Source: Dehalococcoidia bacterium (GTDB lineage: Bacteria > Chloroflexota > Dehalococcoidia > GIF9 > AB-539-J10). Taken from it: a stretch of 37,374 nucleotides of DNA. The stretch lies in assembly GCA_030605665.1 (NCBI GenBank), contig JAUWHW010000053.1, positions 1 through 37,374 of the forward strand. Reading direction: 5' to 3'. A model generated the notes under the pieces. It was given only the letters and a program-made list of their open reading frames with translations, searched no databases and had not been told where the DNA came from. The position numbers and the translations under genes are program-made. Every line of letters begins with the position of its first letter. The first letter of the stretch is position 1. Below, one piece after another: positions 1 to 6,309 of this stretch.

Positions 1-140
1 GGTTGTTGGTCAATTATGAATACCTTAGTCATTTTTATCCTTTTTCTGTTTAATTCCCCGTTGTCCTTATAGTGCTTATGTCCCCTTACTTTAGTTTACC
101 ATATATGGGGTAGAATGCAAATCTATCTGGGCAGGTTATT

Positions 141-190
141 ATGAGGAGCGAGATTCCTCGCTTAGGCTCGGAACAGGCTCCGCAATCTCA
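141..190. repeat. Palindromic repeat remnant upstream of argD
   Basis: A small hairpin (agcgag at 147-152, loop attc, ctcgct at 157-162) is followed by a second degenerate arm ending in 'gcaatctc'. It resembles the 'gagattcctcgctt' form of the dispersed palindromic repeats seen elsewhere in the window (for example 18977-19047). It sits directly before the argD ribosome binding site. The rest of 1-140 is AT-rich and shows no gene; a TAGAAT at 111-116 could be a -10 box but has no convincing -35. Confidence 0.5.
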
Positions 191-207
191 ATTCGGAGGA
201 ACTACCA

Positions 208-1401
208 TTGTCCCAGAATAATTGGCAAGAATTAGAACAAAGGTTGTTTCTCAGAACGTTTGACAGGTTTCCTGTAACTCTGGTTCGTGGCCAGGGGGTC
301 TGGGCCTGGGATGACCAAGGCAGGCAATACCTTGACCTTGTTGGCGGCTGGGCAGTTGATAGCCTGGGACATAGCCCTCCGGTGGTAGTTGAGGCTTTAG
401 AAAAGCAAGCTAAAACCTTAATCCAAACATCAAACCAGTTCTATACCATTCCACAGATAGAGCTAGCACAGCTTTTAATTCAAAATAGCTGCCTTGACAG
501 GGTTTTCTTCTGTAATAGCGGTGCTGAAGCTAACGAAGGTGCAGTAAAATTAGCTCGCAGGTATGGGAAGCTTTACCTCAATGGTGCTTATGAAATCATC
601 ACCACTCATAGTTCATTCCATGGGCGGACTTTAGCCATGACCTCCGCCACAGGGCAAAGAAAATTGCAGGAGCCTTATATACCTCTGCCCAGCGGTTTCA
701 TCAACATAGATTATAATGATGTAGAAGCAATTAGGGCAGCAACTACTGCTCGAACCTGCGGCGTAATGCTAGAGCCCATCCAGGGTGAAGGCGGGGTCAA
801 TGTGCCAAACGACAGCTATCTTAAGGAAGTGGAGAACTGGTGTCACAAGAAAGGAATCCTCTTTATCCTGGATGAGATTCAAACTGGTATCGGTCGCACC
901 GGGACTCTTTTTGCCTACCAGCAGTATGGGGTTGAGCCAGATATAATGACTTTGGCTAAAGGATTAGGCAGCGGTATCCCCATTGGCGCCTTCTTAGCTA
1001 AAGAGCATGCTTCTGTCTTTGTCCCTGGTGAACATGGATCTACCTTCGGCGGCAGCCCTCTGGCTTGCGCTGCTGCTTATGCTACCGTGAAATATATCCT
1101 TGATAACGATATACCGGGAAAAGTTAAACAGGTAGGAAGGTACTTTATAGCTAAACTGGAGAGCCTAAAACAGCAGTTTAATTTCGTCACCCAGGTGAGA
1201 GGTCGAGGACTCTTGATAGCTTTAGAATTTAATGATGAGATTGCTAAAGAAATAGCCCTGGCTTGCCTTGGTAAAGGCTTACTGGTTAACATAGTAAAAC
1301 CAAATGCTCTCCGATTTATGCCTCCTCTCATCATTACCGAAAAAGAGGTAGATGAGGCCATTAGCATTCTAGAGGATACTTTAATGTCATTGCGAGCGTA
1401 G
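208..1401 (+). CDS. argD: Acetylornithine / N-succinyldiaminopimelate-type aminotransferase
   Basis: A PLP-dependent class III aminotransferase of 397 residues, the normal length for ArgD, which converts N-acetylglutamate semialdehyde to N-acetylornithine in arginine synthesis. The fold-type I signature is clear: 'FFCNSGAEANEGAVKLAR' near residue 100, 'DEIQTGIGRTG' near 223, and the PLP lysine in 'TLAKGLGSG' (K251). The start is TTG at 208, chosen because a strong CGGAGGA site lies about 8 bases upstream; no ATG serves. argG follows 216 bases later, so the two are probably one arginine unit. Oddity: the last codons (MSLRA, stop) are written by a dispersed 'gtcattgcgagcg' repeat, so the repeat supplies the C-terminus. 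A related ornithine or GABA aminotransferase cannot be fully excluded, but argG next door favours ArgD. Confidence 0.95.
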   Translation: MSQNNWQELEQRLFLRTFDRFPVTLVRGQGVWAWDDQGRQYLDLVGGWAVDSLGHSPPVVVEALEKQAKTLIQTSNQFYTIPQIELAQLLIQNSCLDRVFFCNSGAEANEGAVKLARRYGKLYLNGAYEIITTHSSFHGRTLAMTSATGQRKLQEPYIPLPSGFINIDYNDVEAIRAATTARTCGVMLEPIQGEGGVNVPNDSYLKEVENWCHKKGILFILDEIQTGIGRTGTLFAYQQYGVEPDIMTLAKGLGSGIPIGAFLAKEHASVFVPGEHGSTFGGSPLACAAAYATVKYILDNDIPGKVKQVGRYFIAKLESLKQQFNFVTQVRGRGLLIALEFNDEIAKEIALACLGKGLLVNIVKPNALRFMPPLIITEKEVDEAISILEDTLMSLRA

Positions 1402-1436
1402 CGAAGCAATCTCATCATGCCTAGGAATTGCTTCGC
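1386..1436. repeat. Dispersed palindromic repeat, family A, overlapping argD stop
   Basis: The unit at 1386-1412 (gtcattgcgagcg...gcgaagcaatct) is nearly identical to one at 32006-32032 and related to one at 24200-24223. Its arm gcgaagcaat (1401-1410) pairs perfectly with attgcttcgc (1427-1436), giving a 10-bp stem with a 16-base loop. It includes the argD stop codon at 1399-1401. The hairpin could also end or stabilise the argD message, but no T-run follows. Confidence 0.8.
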
Positions 1437-1468
1437 AGTTCCCTTATAATGAGAGGGTGTTTAAAAAT

Positions 1469-1520
1469 GTAGTGCGCGGCTTTAGCCTCGTGCTACACGA
1501 CCCTAAAGGGTCGTACTACA
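1469..1520. repeat. Second palindromic repeat between argD and argG
   Basis: This stretch holds 'gtagtgcgcggc' and 'ctcgtgctac', followed by a perfect 8-bp hairpin, acgaccct/agggtcgt (1497-1514), with a 2-base loop. The sequence is GC-rich against its surroundings and looks like another short dispersed element. No T-run follows, so it is not a typical terminator. Confidence 0.5.
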
Positions 1521-1530
1521 AAATTTGGAG

Positions 1531-1614
1531 GTGAAGAATTTCCGGGATAGTCAAGACAAATCTGAATCCAAAGCTAGAGCAAAATTAAACAGCCTTAATG
1601 ACAATGGGAGGTAA
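1531..1614 (+). CDS. Possible 27-residue ORF coupled to argG
   Basis: A GTG-started frame encodes 27 polar residues beginning MKNFRDSQDK and ending LNDNGR. Its stop (1612-1614) lies within the argG leader, right after the GGGAGG that serves argG, so translation of one could affect the other. A TTGGAG lies immediately before the GTG, too close for a normal site. The peptide has three arginines but no arginine run of the kind expected of an attenuator. It may be chance or a gene remnant. Confidence 0.2.
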   Translation: MKNFRDSQDKSESKARAKLNSLNDNGR

Positions 1615-1617
1615 ACA

Positions 1618-2817
1618 ATGTCAGACAAAGTAGTATTAGCCTACAGCGGCGGTTTGGATACTTCGGTGGCTATAAAGTGGCTTAAGGAAAAATATAATCT
1701 GGAGGTTATCACCCTTACCGTAGATATAGGCAATGTAGCTGACCTTGAAGCTATTAGACAAAAGGCGCTTGACTTAGGAGCTATAAAAGCGCTGGTAATT
1801 GATGCTAAGGAACCTTTTATCAATTCCTTTGTTTTCCCCGCCCTTCAAGCTGACGCCATTTATGAGGGTCAATATCCCCTAGCCACGGCTCTGGGGCGCC
1901 CTCTAATTGCCCAACTTCTAGTGGACACAGCTAAAAAGGAAGACGCCACTGCTGTAGCTCATGGCTGTACTGGCAAGGGCAATGACCAGGTAAGGTTTGA
2001 TGTTAGCGTAGCAGCCCTGGCTCCCGAACTCAGGGTAATCGCTCCAGCCAGGGAATGGAATATGACCAGGGAACAGACAATTACCTATGCTCAAAATCAG
2101 GATATCCCCATTCCCATTACTGTCTCCAGCCCATATTCCATTGACGAGAACTTATGGGGCAGAAGCATTGAGTGCGGCGTGCTGGAAGACCCCTGGAACG
2201 AACCTCCCAAGGATGTCTTTGCCTGGACAAAATCGCTTGAGGAGACACCGAATCAACCTGACTATGTGCTGATTGTCTTTAATAAAGGAATACCGGTGAG
2301 CCTTAATAGGGAAAAACTTGCTGGAGTCACACTGGTGCAAAGGATTCATGAGTTAGCCTGTGAGCATGGTGTTGGCAGGATTGACCATATCGAAAATAGA
2401 TTAGTGGGCATAAAATCGAGGGAGGTTTATGAGGCACCAGCAGCTACAGTGCTGCTCAAAGCTCACCAAGCTCTAGAGGATTTAGTGCTGACCAAAGAAC
2501 AGCTCCGCTTTAAGGCAAAAGTAGCTAGCGAATATGCTGACCTCATTTACAATGGGTTATGGTTTAGTGGTCTCCGCCAAGATTTGGCTGCTTATGTAGA
2601 AAGTTCGCAAAGATATGTCACCGGGGTAGTGAAAGTCAAGCTTTACAAAGGCAATTGTCACATAGTAAGTAGAAAATCTCTCTATTCCCTCTACGATTAT
2701 AGCCTGGCTACTTATGATAAAGGCGATGTCTTTGACCAGAGTGCCTCCCCCGGCTTTATTCATATCTGGGGACTGCCAGTGAGAACCCAGGCAAGGGTGC
2801 AACCTACTAGAGAGTAG
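1618..2817 (+). CDS. argG: Argininosuccinate synthase
   Basis: Joins citrulline and aspartate with ATP to make argininosuccinate in the cytoplasm. The 399 residues match the family length. The ATP-binding P-loop AYSGGLDTS sits at residues 8-16, followed by 'VITLTVDIG', 'ALGRPLIAQ', 'HGCTGKGNDQVRF' (citrulline/aspartate binding) and 'SPYSIDENLWGRSIE', all diagnostic. The ATG at 1618 has GGGAGG about 7 bases upstream. It lies downstream of argD; argH is separate at 17.7 kb. The gene ends a few bases before a repeat-like 'gctacacgctacacgg' segment that precedes the RadC-family gene. Confidence 0.98.
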   Translation: MSDKVVLAYSGGLDTSVAIKWLKEKYNLEVITLTVDIGNVADLEAIRQKALDLGAIKALVIDAKEPFINSFVFPALQADAIYEGQYPLATALGRPLIAQLLVDTAKKEDATAVAHGCTGKGNDQVRFDVSVAALAPELRVIAPAREWNMTREQTITYAQNQDIPIPITVSSPYSIDENLWGRSIECGVLEDPWNEPPKDVFAWTKSLEETPNQPDYVLIVFNKGIPVSLNREKLAGVTLVQRIHELACEHGVGRIDHIENRLVGIKSREVYEAPAATVLLKAHQALEDLVLTKEQLRFKAKVASEYADLIYNGLWFSGLRQDLAAYVESSQRYVTGVVKVKLYKGNCHIVSRKSLYSLYDYSLATYDKGDVFDQSASPGFIHIWGLPVRTQARVQPTRE

Positions 2818-2847
2818 TTGCTACACGCTACACGGGGAAGGGGAATT

Positions 2848-3603
2848 ATGCAACGGGAATCTCAAGAGAAACCTAAGCCAATCAATTCTCAGTTGTCATG
2901 GGAAGGGCATAGAGCACGGCTACGAGAGAAATTCAACAAATCCGGGCTGGCAGCATTCCTTGACTATGAAATTATTGAACTATTGCTGACCCTGGGTGGC
3001 ACGCGTGGCGATTGCAAACCACAAGCCAAGGAAGCAATAAAAAGATTCAAAACCTTGCGTGGAGTTTTAGCTGCTTCTAGTGCAGAGTTGCAAGAGATTA
3101 AAGGTATTGGTCCAGCCAACGCCTTCGCCATCAAGCTGATACAGGAACTATCCCAGAAGTTCCTCAAGGAGCAGATTCTCAATAAGCCCTTTTGTAAGTC
3201 CTCGAAGGAGGTTTTTGATTACCTATGTCTCTCTATGCGAGACCTCAAAAAAGAGACCTTCAAAGTTATGTTCCTGAACGCCCAAAATCAGGTAATCGAG
3301 GTGGAGAACCTATTTGAAGGAACATTAACTGCCAGCGCTGTATATACCCGAGAAATCGTAGAGAAAGCCATTAAACACAATGCTGCTTCCCTAATCTTCG
3401 CCCACAACCACCCCTCAGGGAATCCTGAGCCCAGCGATAACGACAAACAAATAACCCGGGATTTGGTCTTTGCTAGCAACATTATGCAGCTTAAAGTCTT
3501 GGACCACATCATAATAGGCAATAATAGATACTTTAGCTTTGCCGACAAGGGACTAATCGAAGAATACGACAAAGATTTCTTAAATTTAAAGAGGCAAGGA
3601 TAA
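2848..3603 (+). CDS. radC: RadC/MPN (JAB) domain protein
   Basis: A RadC-family protein of 251 residues. It has an N-terminal helix-hairpin-helix part ('LQEIKGIGPANAFAIKLI', about residues 75-100) and a C-terminal JAMM metalloprotease-like domain with the ligand pattern in 'FAHNHPSGNPEPSDND' (about 184-199). The family was named for a supposed repair role in E. coli that is now doubted; members often sit in mobile regions. I chose the ATG at 2848, preceded by GGGGAAGGGG, over the in-frame TTG at 2818. The ten extra codons there are repeat-like and lack a ribosome site. It adjoins argG upstream and the toxin-antitoxin-type MNT gene downstream (2 bases), so it marks the edge of the accessory island. 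Confidence 0.92.
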   Translation: MQRESQEKPKPINSQLSWEGHRARLREKFNKSGLAAFLDYEIIELLLTLGGTRGDCKPQAKEAIKRFKTLRGVLAASSAELQEIKGIGPANAFAIKLIQELSQKFLKEQILNKPFCKSSKEVFDYLCLSMRDLKKETFKVMFLNAQNQVIEVENLFEGTLTASAVYTREIVEKAIKHNAASLIFAHNHPSGNPEPSDNDKQITRDLVFASNIMQLKVLDHIIIGNNRYFSFADKGLIEEYDKDFLNLKRQG

Positions 3604-3605
3604 TT

Positions 3606-3950
3606 ATGAAGAGCGAATTAGGTGGCTTAAATAAAAGAGAGGTAGTAGCAATAAGCTCCTTTGTGAAAGAGCTAAAAGAGAAATTAGGGAATGAAATTGT
3701 ATCTATACGACTTTTTGGCTCTAAAGCAAGAGGGGATTTCTATCAAGATTCGGATATTGACATATTCATTCTGGTGAAGGAAAAGACATCATATATTCGT
3801 AGTAAATTAGCAGAGATAACTGCGAATTATGATATCGAATATGGCTTACCTCTATCTCCTGTTCTTTACGACCTATTTGAATACCACAAGAACAAAGAAT
3901 TAGGTTCATTCTTTTTTGAAAATGTGGAAAGGGAGGGAATTCTTTTATGA
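3606..3950 (+). CDS. MNT-type nucleotidyltransferase (antitoxin of a HEPN-MNT pair)
   Basis: A minimal nucleotidyltransferase of 114 residues. The polymerase-beta-type motif 'LFGSKARGDFYQDSDIDIFI' (residues 36-55) carries the GS pair and the metal-binding D50 and D52. In type VII HEPN/MNT systems such proteins neutralise a HEPN RNase, in characterised cases by adenylylating it. The stop overlaps the start of the next gene (ATGA overlap), which is a HEPN protein, so the pair is co-translated. The start ATG has a weak AAGGA nearby. No promoter is evident in the 2 bases after the RadC-family gene, so the pair may be read from that gene's promoter. Confidence 0.9.
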   Translation: MKSELGGLNKREVVAISSFVKELKEKLGNEIVSIRLFGSKARGDFYQDSDIDIFILVKEKTSYIRSKLAEITANYDIEYGLPLSPVLYDLFEYHKNKELGSFFFENVEREGILL

Positions 3951-4351
3951 GCCGCGTAAATTTAGCTGAATACAGGCTGAAGAAAGCAAAGGAGATTCTG
4001 ATAGAGGCTGAGGATTCCATCAAGCAAAACCATTTTGCGATGTCAATCAATAGAAGTTATTATGTCATGTTTACCTCGGCAAGGGCGCTTCTGGCGTTGA
4101 AAGAGCTGGACAGCAGTAAACATTCTGGAGTCATTTCTTTGTTTAACCAGCACATTGTAAAAGCTGAGCTTTTCCCCACTGAATTTAGTAAGTTTCTCAG
4201 AGAGGCACAAGGAATGAGAGAAGATGCTGACTATGGCGACTTTGTCAAGATTACTCAAGAAGATGCCAAAAACCAGATTGACCATGCCCAAAAGTTCCTA
4301 GAAGAGGCTGAAAAGACACTGCTAAAAATGATGAAAGGTGCAAAGGAATGA
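3947..4351 (+). CDS. HEPN domain protein, partner of the MNT gene
   Basis: A HEPN-fold protein of 134 residues, mostly helical. Family landmarks are 'INRSYYVMFTSARALLAL' (residues 34-51), 'KHSGVISLFN' (58-67) and 'REDADYGDF' near 96. HEPN proteins of this kind are usually the RNase or its inactive relative in MNT/HEPN toxin-antitoxin units. I do not see the textbook R-x4-6-H catalytic pair in this copy, so nuclease activity is uncertain. It overlaps the MNT gene by 4 bases and its own ribosome site (GGGAGG) lies in that gene's end. Nothing downstream continues the unit; decayed fragments follow. Confidence 0.88.
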   Translation: MSRVNLAEYRLKKAKEILIEAEDSIKQNHFAMSINRSYYVMFTSARALLALKELDSSKHSGVISLFNQHIVKAELFPTEFSKFLREAQGMREDADYGDFVKITQEDAKNQIDHAQKFLEEAEKTLLKMMKGAKE

Positions 4352-4381
4352 TTCTCACACCCTTGCTATCGGAATTTGAAA

Positions 4382-4450
4382 ATGGAACGATTAAGTCAGA
4401 GCGAGATTAAATTTATCACCCAATGCTTGAAGGAAGGTAAGCCCTTGCCA
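4382..4450 (+). pseudogene. 5' fragment of an unidentified gene, copy 1
   Basis: An ATG at 4382 opens a frame starting MERLSQSEIKFITQCLKEG; it soon loses sense and stops at 4510. Almost the same start is found at 5461 (MEQLSQSEIEFITQCLR). The match is at protein level with many silent differences, so both derive from a real gene now truncated in both places. I do not identify the parent with confidence. In the 391-base gap between the HEPN and hicA genes this fragment, the HTH remnant after it and the hicA promoter are all I see. Confidence 0.55.
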
Positions 4451-4485
4451 GATAGCTACTGCTACATAGTCCTTAGCAAGGTATT

Positions 4486-4587
4486 CACACCGTCTTGGAT
4501 TTTGAGGTAGTTGCATTAGCTAAAGCCCTTAAAGTATCTGTCACTTAGCTACTTGAGGAAGCAAACAAACAGAATATCCCTCAATAA
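4486..4587 (+). pseudogene. Remnant of an XRE-type helix-turn-helix protein
   Basis: One frame reads 'VLDFEVVALAKALKVSVT', a stop, then 'LLEEANKQNIPQ' and a final stop. 'ALAKALKVSV-xLL' is the usual end of a Cro/CI-type HTH domain. An internal TAG and the absence of a start show that it is dead. Being next to toxin-antitoxin genes, it may be the tail of a lost antitoxin or regulator. Confidence 0.5.
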
Positions 4588-4689
4588 ACTTGTCTTACTG
4601 AAAACCTTCTCCTATAACTTATTGGAAATGCCATCTAAAAGGTATAATTTAAATAACCAAAGGCAAGTAGCTTTGCTAGGGTATGGCTA

Positions 4690-4730
4690 TTGACGTGATT
4701 TGCAATAGAATGATATTATATATAATATCA
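4690..4730 (+). promoter_or_regulatory. hicAB promoter with 20-bp perfect palindrome
   Basis: TTGACG (4690-4695) and TATTAT (4714-4719) form a sigma-70-type promoter with an 18-base spacer. The -10 box lies inside a perfect 20-bp palindrome, 4711-4730, TGATATTATATATAATATCA. The palindrome ends 12 bases before the hicA start. HicB proteins with a ribbon-helix-helix domain normally repress their own operon by binding such palindromes, so this is the likely operator. Confidence 0.75.
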
Positions 4731-4742
4731 TGAGGATGATGG

Positions 4743-5003
4743 ATGGCTCGGCTTGGAAAATTGGTAGAGCTCTTTCTAAGAGAGCCACCCGAGGTCTCAT
4801 TTCAAGATGTGGTTAAGGTATTGGAGGCATTTGGATACAAGGAGCGACCTTCTAAAAGTGGGCATAAAGTTTTTGCCAAGCCAGGTGAGTATCCAATTAC
4901 TGTGCCCACGGTCAAAGGTCGGCGAGTGAAGCGAGCTTATGTAAGAAAGATCGTAGAGCGCTTAGAATTGGAGGAATGGTATGAAAAGCAACACACTGCG
5001 TAA
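4743..5003 (+). CDS. hicA: HicA-family mRNA interferase toxin
   Basis: A HicA/YcfA protein of 86 residues with a double-stranded-RNA-binding-like fold that cleaves mRNA. The family's catalytic histidine is H41 in 'SKSGHKVF', followed by the usual beta-strand 'YPITVPTVKGRRVKRAYV' and a C-terminal helix. The ATG at 4743 has GAGG 7 bases upstream. The last 23 bases overlap the start of hicB, so the two are coupled. The N-terminus is slightly longer than the ~60-residue classic HicA. The operator-like palindrome just upstream supports autoregulation. Confidence 0.9.
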   Translation: MARLGKLVELFLREPPEVSFQDVVKVLEAFGYKERPSKSGHKVFAKPGEYPITVPTVKGRRVKRAYVRKIVERLELEEWYEKQHTA

Positions 5004-5403
5004 GGACTTGGATTTTTATCTGAATCTACACTATCCAGTCACTATCCATCCGGATCCCGATGGTGGGTTCGTTGCTGAGATTGAAGAGCTCCCAGGATGC
5101 ATGACTCAGGGCGAAACTTTGGAAAAGGTCTTTGAAGCTATCGAGGATGCTAAGCAGTGTTGGATCGAAGCAACTTTTAACAATGGTCAAGACGTTCCCT
5201 TACCCAGGGATATGGAGGAATATAGCGGGAAAATCTTGGTAAGAATTCCCAAAAATCTCCACCGCACTTTGGTTCATGTTGCTAAACGAGAGGGAGTGAG
5301 CTTAAATCAGTATATCACCAGCTTGCTGGCGGCCGGAGTTCAGAGAGAGGCTATTCTTTCTCGGGTTCAATCTGTTTCTCAACCGCAGATTGGTGTGCGA
5401 TGA
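4981..5403 (+). CDS. hicB: HicB-family antitoxin with ribbon-helix-helix tail
   Basis: The 140-residue antitoxin of the hicAB pair. The N-terminal partial RNase H-like fold is marked by 'YPVTIHPDPDGGFVAEIEEL' and 'PGCMTQGETLEKVFEAIEDA' (about residues 18-57). The C-terminal 'GKILVRIPKNLHRTLVHVAK' and 'REGVSLNQYITSLLAAG' is a ribbon-helix-helix DNA-binding domain. The start ATG has GGAGG at 4970-4974 inside hicA. It should bind HicA and repress from the palindrome at 4711-4730. Confidence 0.93.
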   Translation: MKSNTLRKDLDFYLNLHYPVTIHPDPDGGFVAEIEELPGCMTQGETLEKVFEAIEDAKQCWIEATFNNGQDVPLPRDMEEYSGKILVRIPKNLHRTLVHVAKREGVSLNQYITSLLAAGVQREAILSRVQSVSQPQIGVR

Positions 5404-5460
5404 TTGCTAACAAAATATGATTAGGGTTCAGGAATTTAGCATATCCAGCCGGGGATTATT

Positions 5461-5547
5461 ATGGAGCAACTAAGTCAGAGCGAAATCGAATTTATTACTC
5501 AGTGTTTAAGGGCGATTAGAAAACTGCACATTTCGTCAATTTGTTAA
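5461..5547 (+). pseudogene. 5' fragment of an unidentified gene, copy 2
   Basis: MEQLSQSEIEFITQCLR repeats the start at 4382, then breaks exactly where a 'gattagaaaactgcacattt' segment begins (5514). That same segment recurs at 12289, so the gene seems cut by an element end. The frame stops at 5547. The rest of the 495-base gap to 5899 holds a perfect 7-bp inverted repeat, ccgtagt-c-actacgg (5646-5660), and a promoter, with no other gene seen. Confidence 0.55.
5514..5542. repeat. Shared terminal sequence of a possible lost mobile element, copy 1
   Basis: The segment runs from gattag through aaactgcacatttcgtcaa to tttgt and matches 12289-12317 (gactag, gaaactgcacatttcgtca, tttgg) with only a few differences. 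In both places it starts right at the broken end of a decayed gene. That is what one end of an insertion sequence or small non-autonomous element would leave. No transposase or second end is visible. Confidence 0.5.
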
Positions 5548-5741
5548 GTATCGCAAACAATGCTTCAACCCAATGGGTCGAGCAAGCGCATATGTGTCCC
5601 CATATTTGATACCCCGATGTATTACCCCATGGCGACACAATTATTCCGTAGTCACTACGGTCATTTTGCAAGGAACTAAGAAATCCGTTTCACTTTCAAG
5701 ACGTTGACTCACCATTGACCTTTATTTCTTGCTCAACACTC

Positions 5742-5750
5742 TGATATAAT
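5742..5750 (+). promoter_or_regulatory. Extended -10 promoter for the metallopeptidase unit
   Basis: TGATATAAT is a perfect extended -10 (TGnTATAAT). The -35 at 17 bases (TTATTT) is poor, as is common with extended -10 promoters. It lies 149 bases before the start at 5899, leaving a leader of about 140 bases with no recognised riboswitch. Confidence 0.55.
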
Positions 5751-5898
5751 GTCAGTATCGAATCATACTAATTCGAGCCAAGTGCTAGTATCAAAACGTC
5801 GGTTGTAAAAGGTGAATGTGGTGTGAGGTCTCGCGAGCCTTGACATGTGCGGTGATGCAGTTTAAGCTAATGGCAAAAGGAAAGGAGGTGAGCCAAAG

Positions 5899-6309
5899 AT
5901 GCCACTATCAAGAATGATGGCAGAGAGTATTCTACTCGATACGAGATCGCTTATCATTTCGATGGGATATGTGTCGTTCGCTTTGCAGCAGAGAGCCAAG
6001 AAGATAAGGGAACATGGGCAAGAGCTTCTGAAAGATGTCAAAAAGGATCTTGAGGAACTGAGCGCTAGCCGCTATGAAGTCGACGACCTGGCGAGCCAAT
6101 ACAACCTTAGCATCACTTTGCCGGACTTGGAGAATCTTGCCGAAAGGATTGAAAGGCGAGAAGATCTGTCAGAAGTAGAAAAGCGGTTAGGGGAATTACG
6201 AGCATTGATAGAGGAAAGGCTATATGAACCCTACTCAGAGGGACTACCTGAAACACACATGGTCGGAACTGCGGGAGCGTTTTCGAGAAATAGGCGCCAG
6301 ACAACCTGA
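5899..6309 (+). CDS. Unknown helical protein upstream of metallopeptidase
   Basis: A 136-residue protein I do not recognise. Residues 8-32 are fairly hydrophobic ('SILLDTRSLIISMGYVSFAL'), perhaps a membrane-associated helix. Residues 33-110 are charged and coiled-coil-like ('RAKKIREHGQELLKDVKKDL', 'LENLAERIERREDLSEVEKR'). The ATG has a textbook AAGGAGGTG site (5882-5890). The last 86 bases overlap the next gene in another frame, so the two are tightly coupled and probably act together. The tail past about residue 110 lies in the overlap and may be dispensable. Confidence 0.7.
   Translation: MPLSRMMAESILLDTRSLIISMGYVSFALQQRAKKIREHGQELLKDVKKDLEELSASRYEVDDLASQYNLSITLPDLENLAERIERREDLSEVEKRLGELRALIEERLYEPYSEGLPETHMVGTAGAFSRNRRQTT

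Noticed and set aside
2818..2847. TTG start for the RadC-family gene
   Set aside because: The ten added codons are repeat-like (gctacacgctacac) and there is no ribosome site; ATG 2848 follows a purine-rich site.
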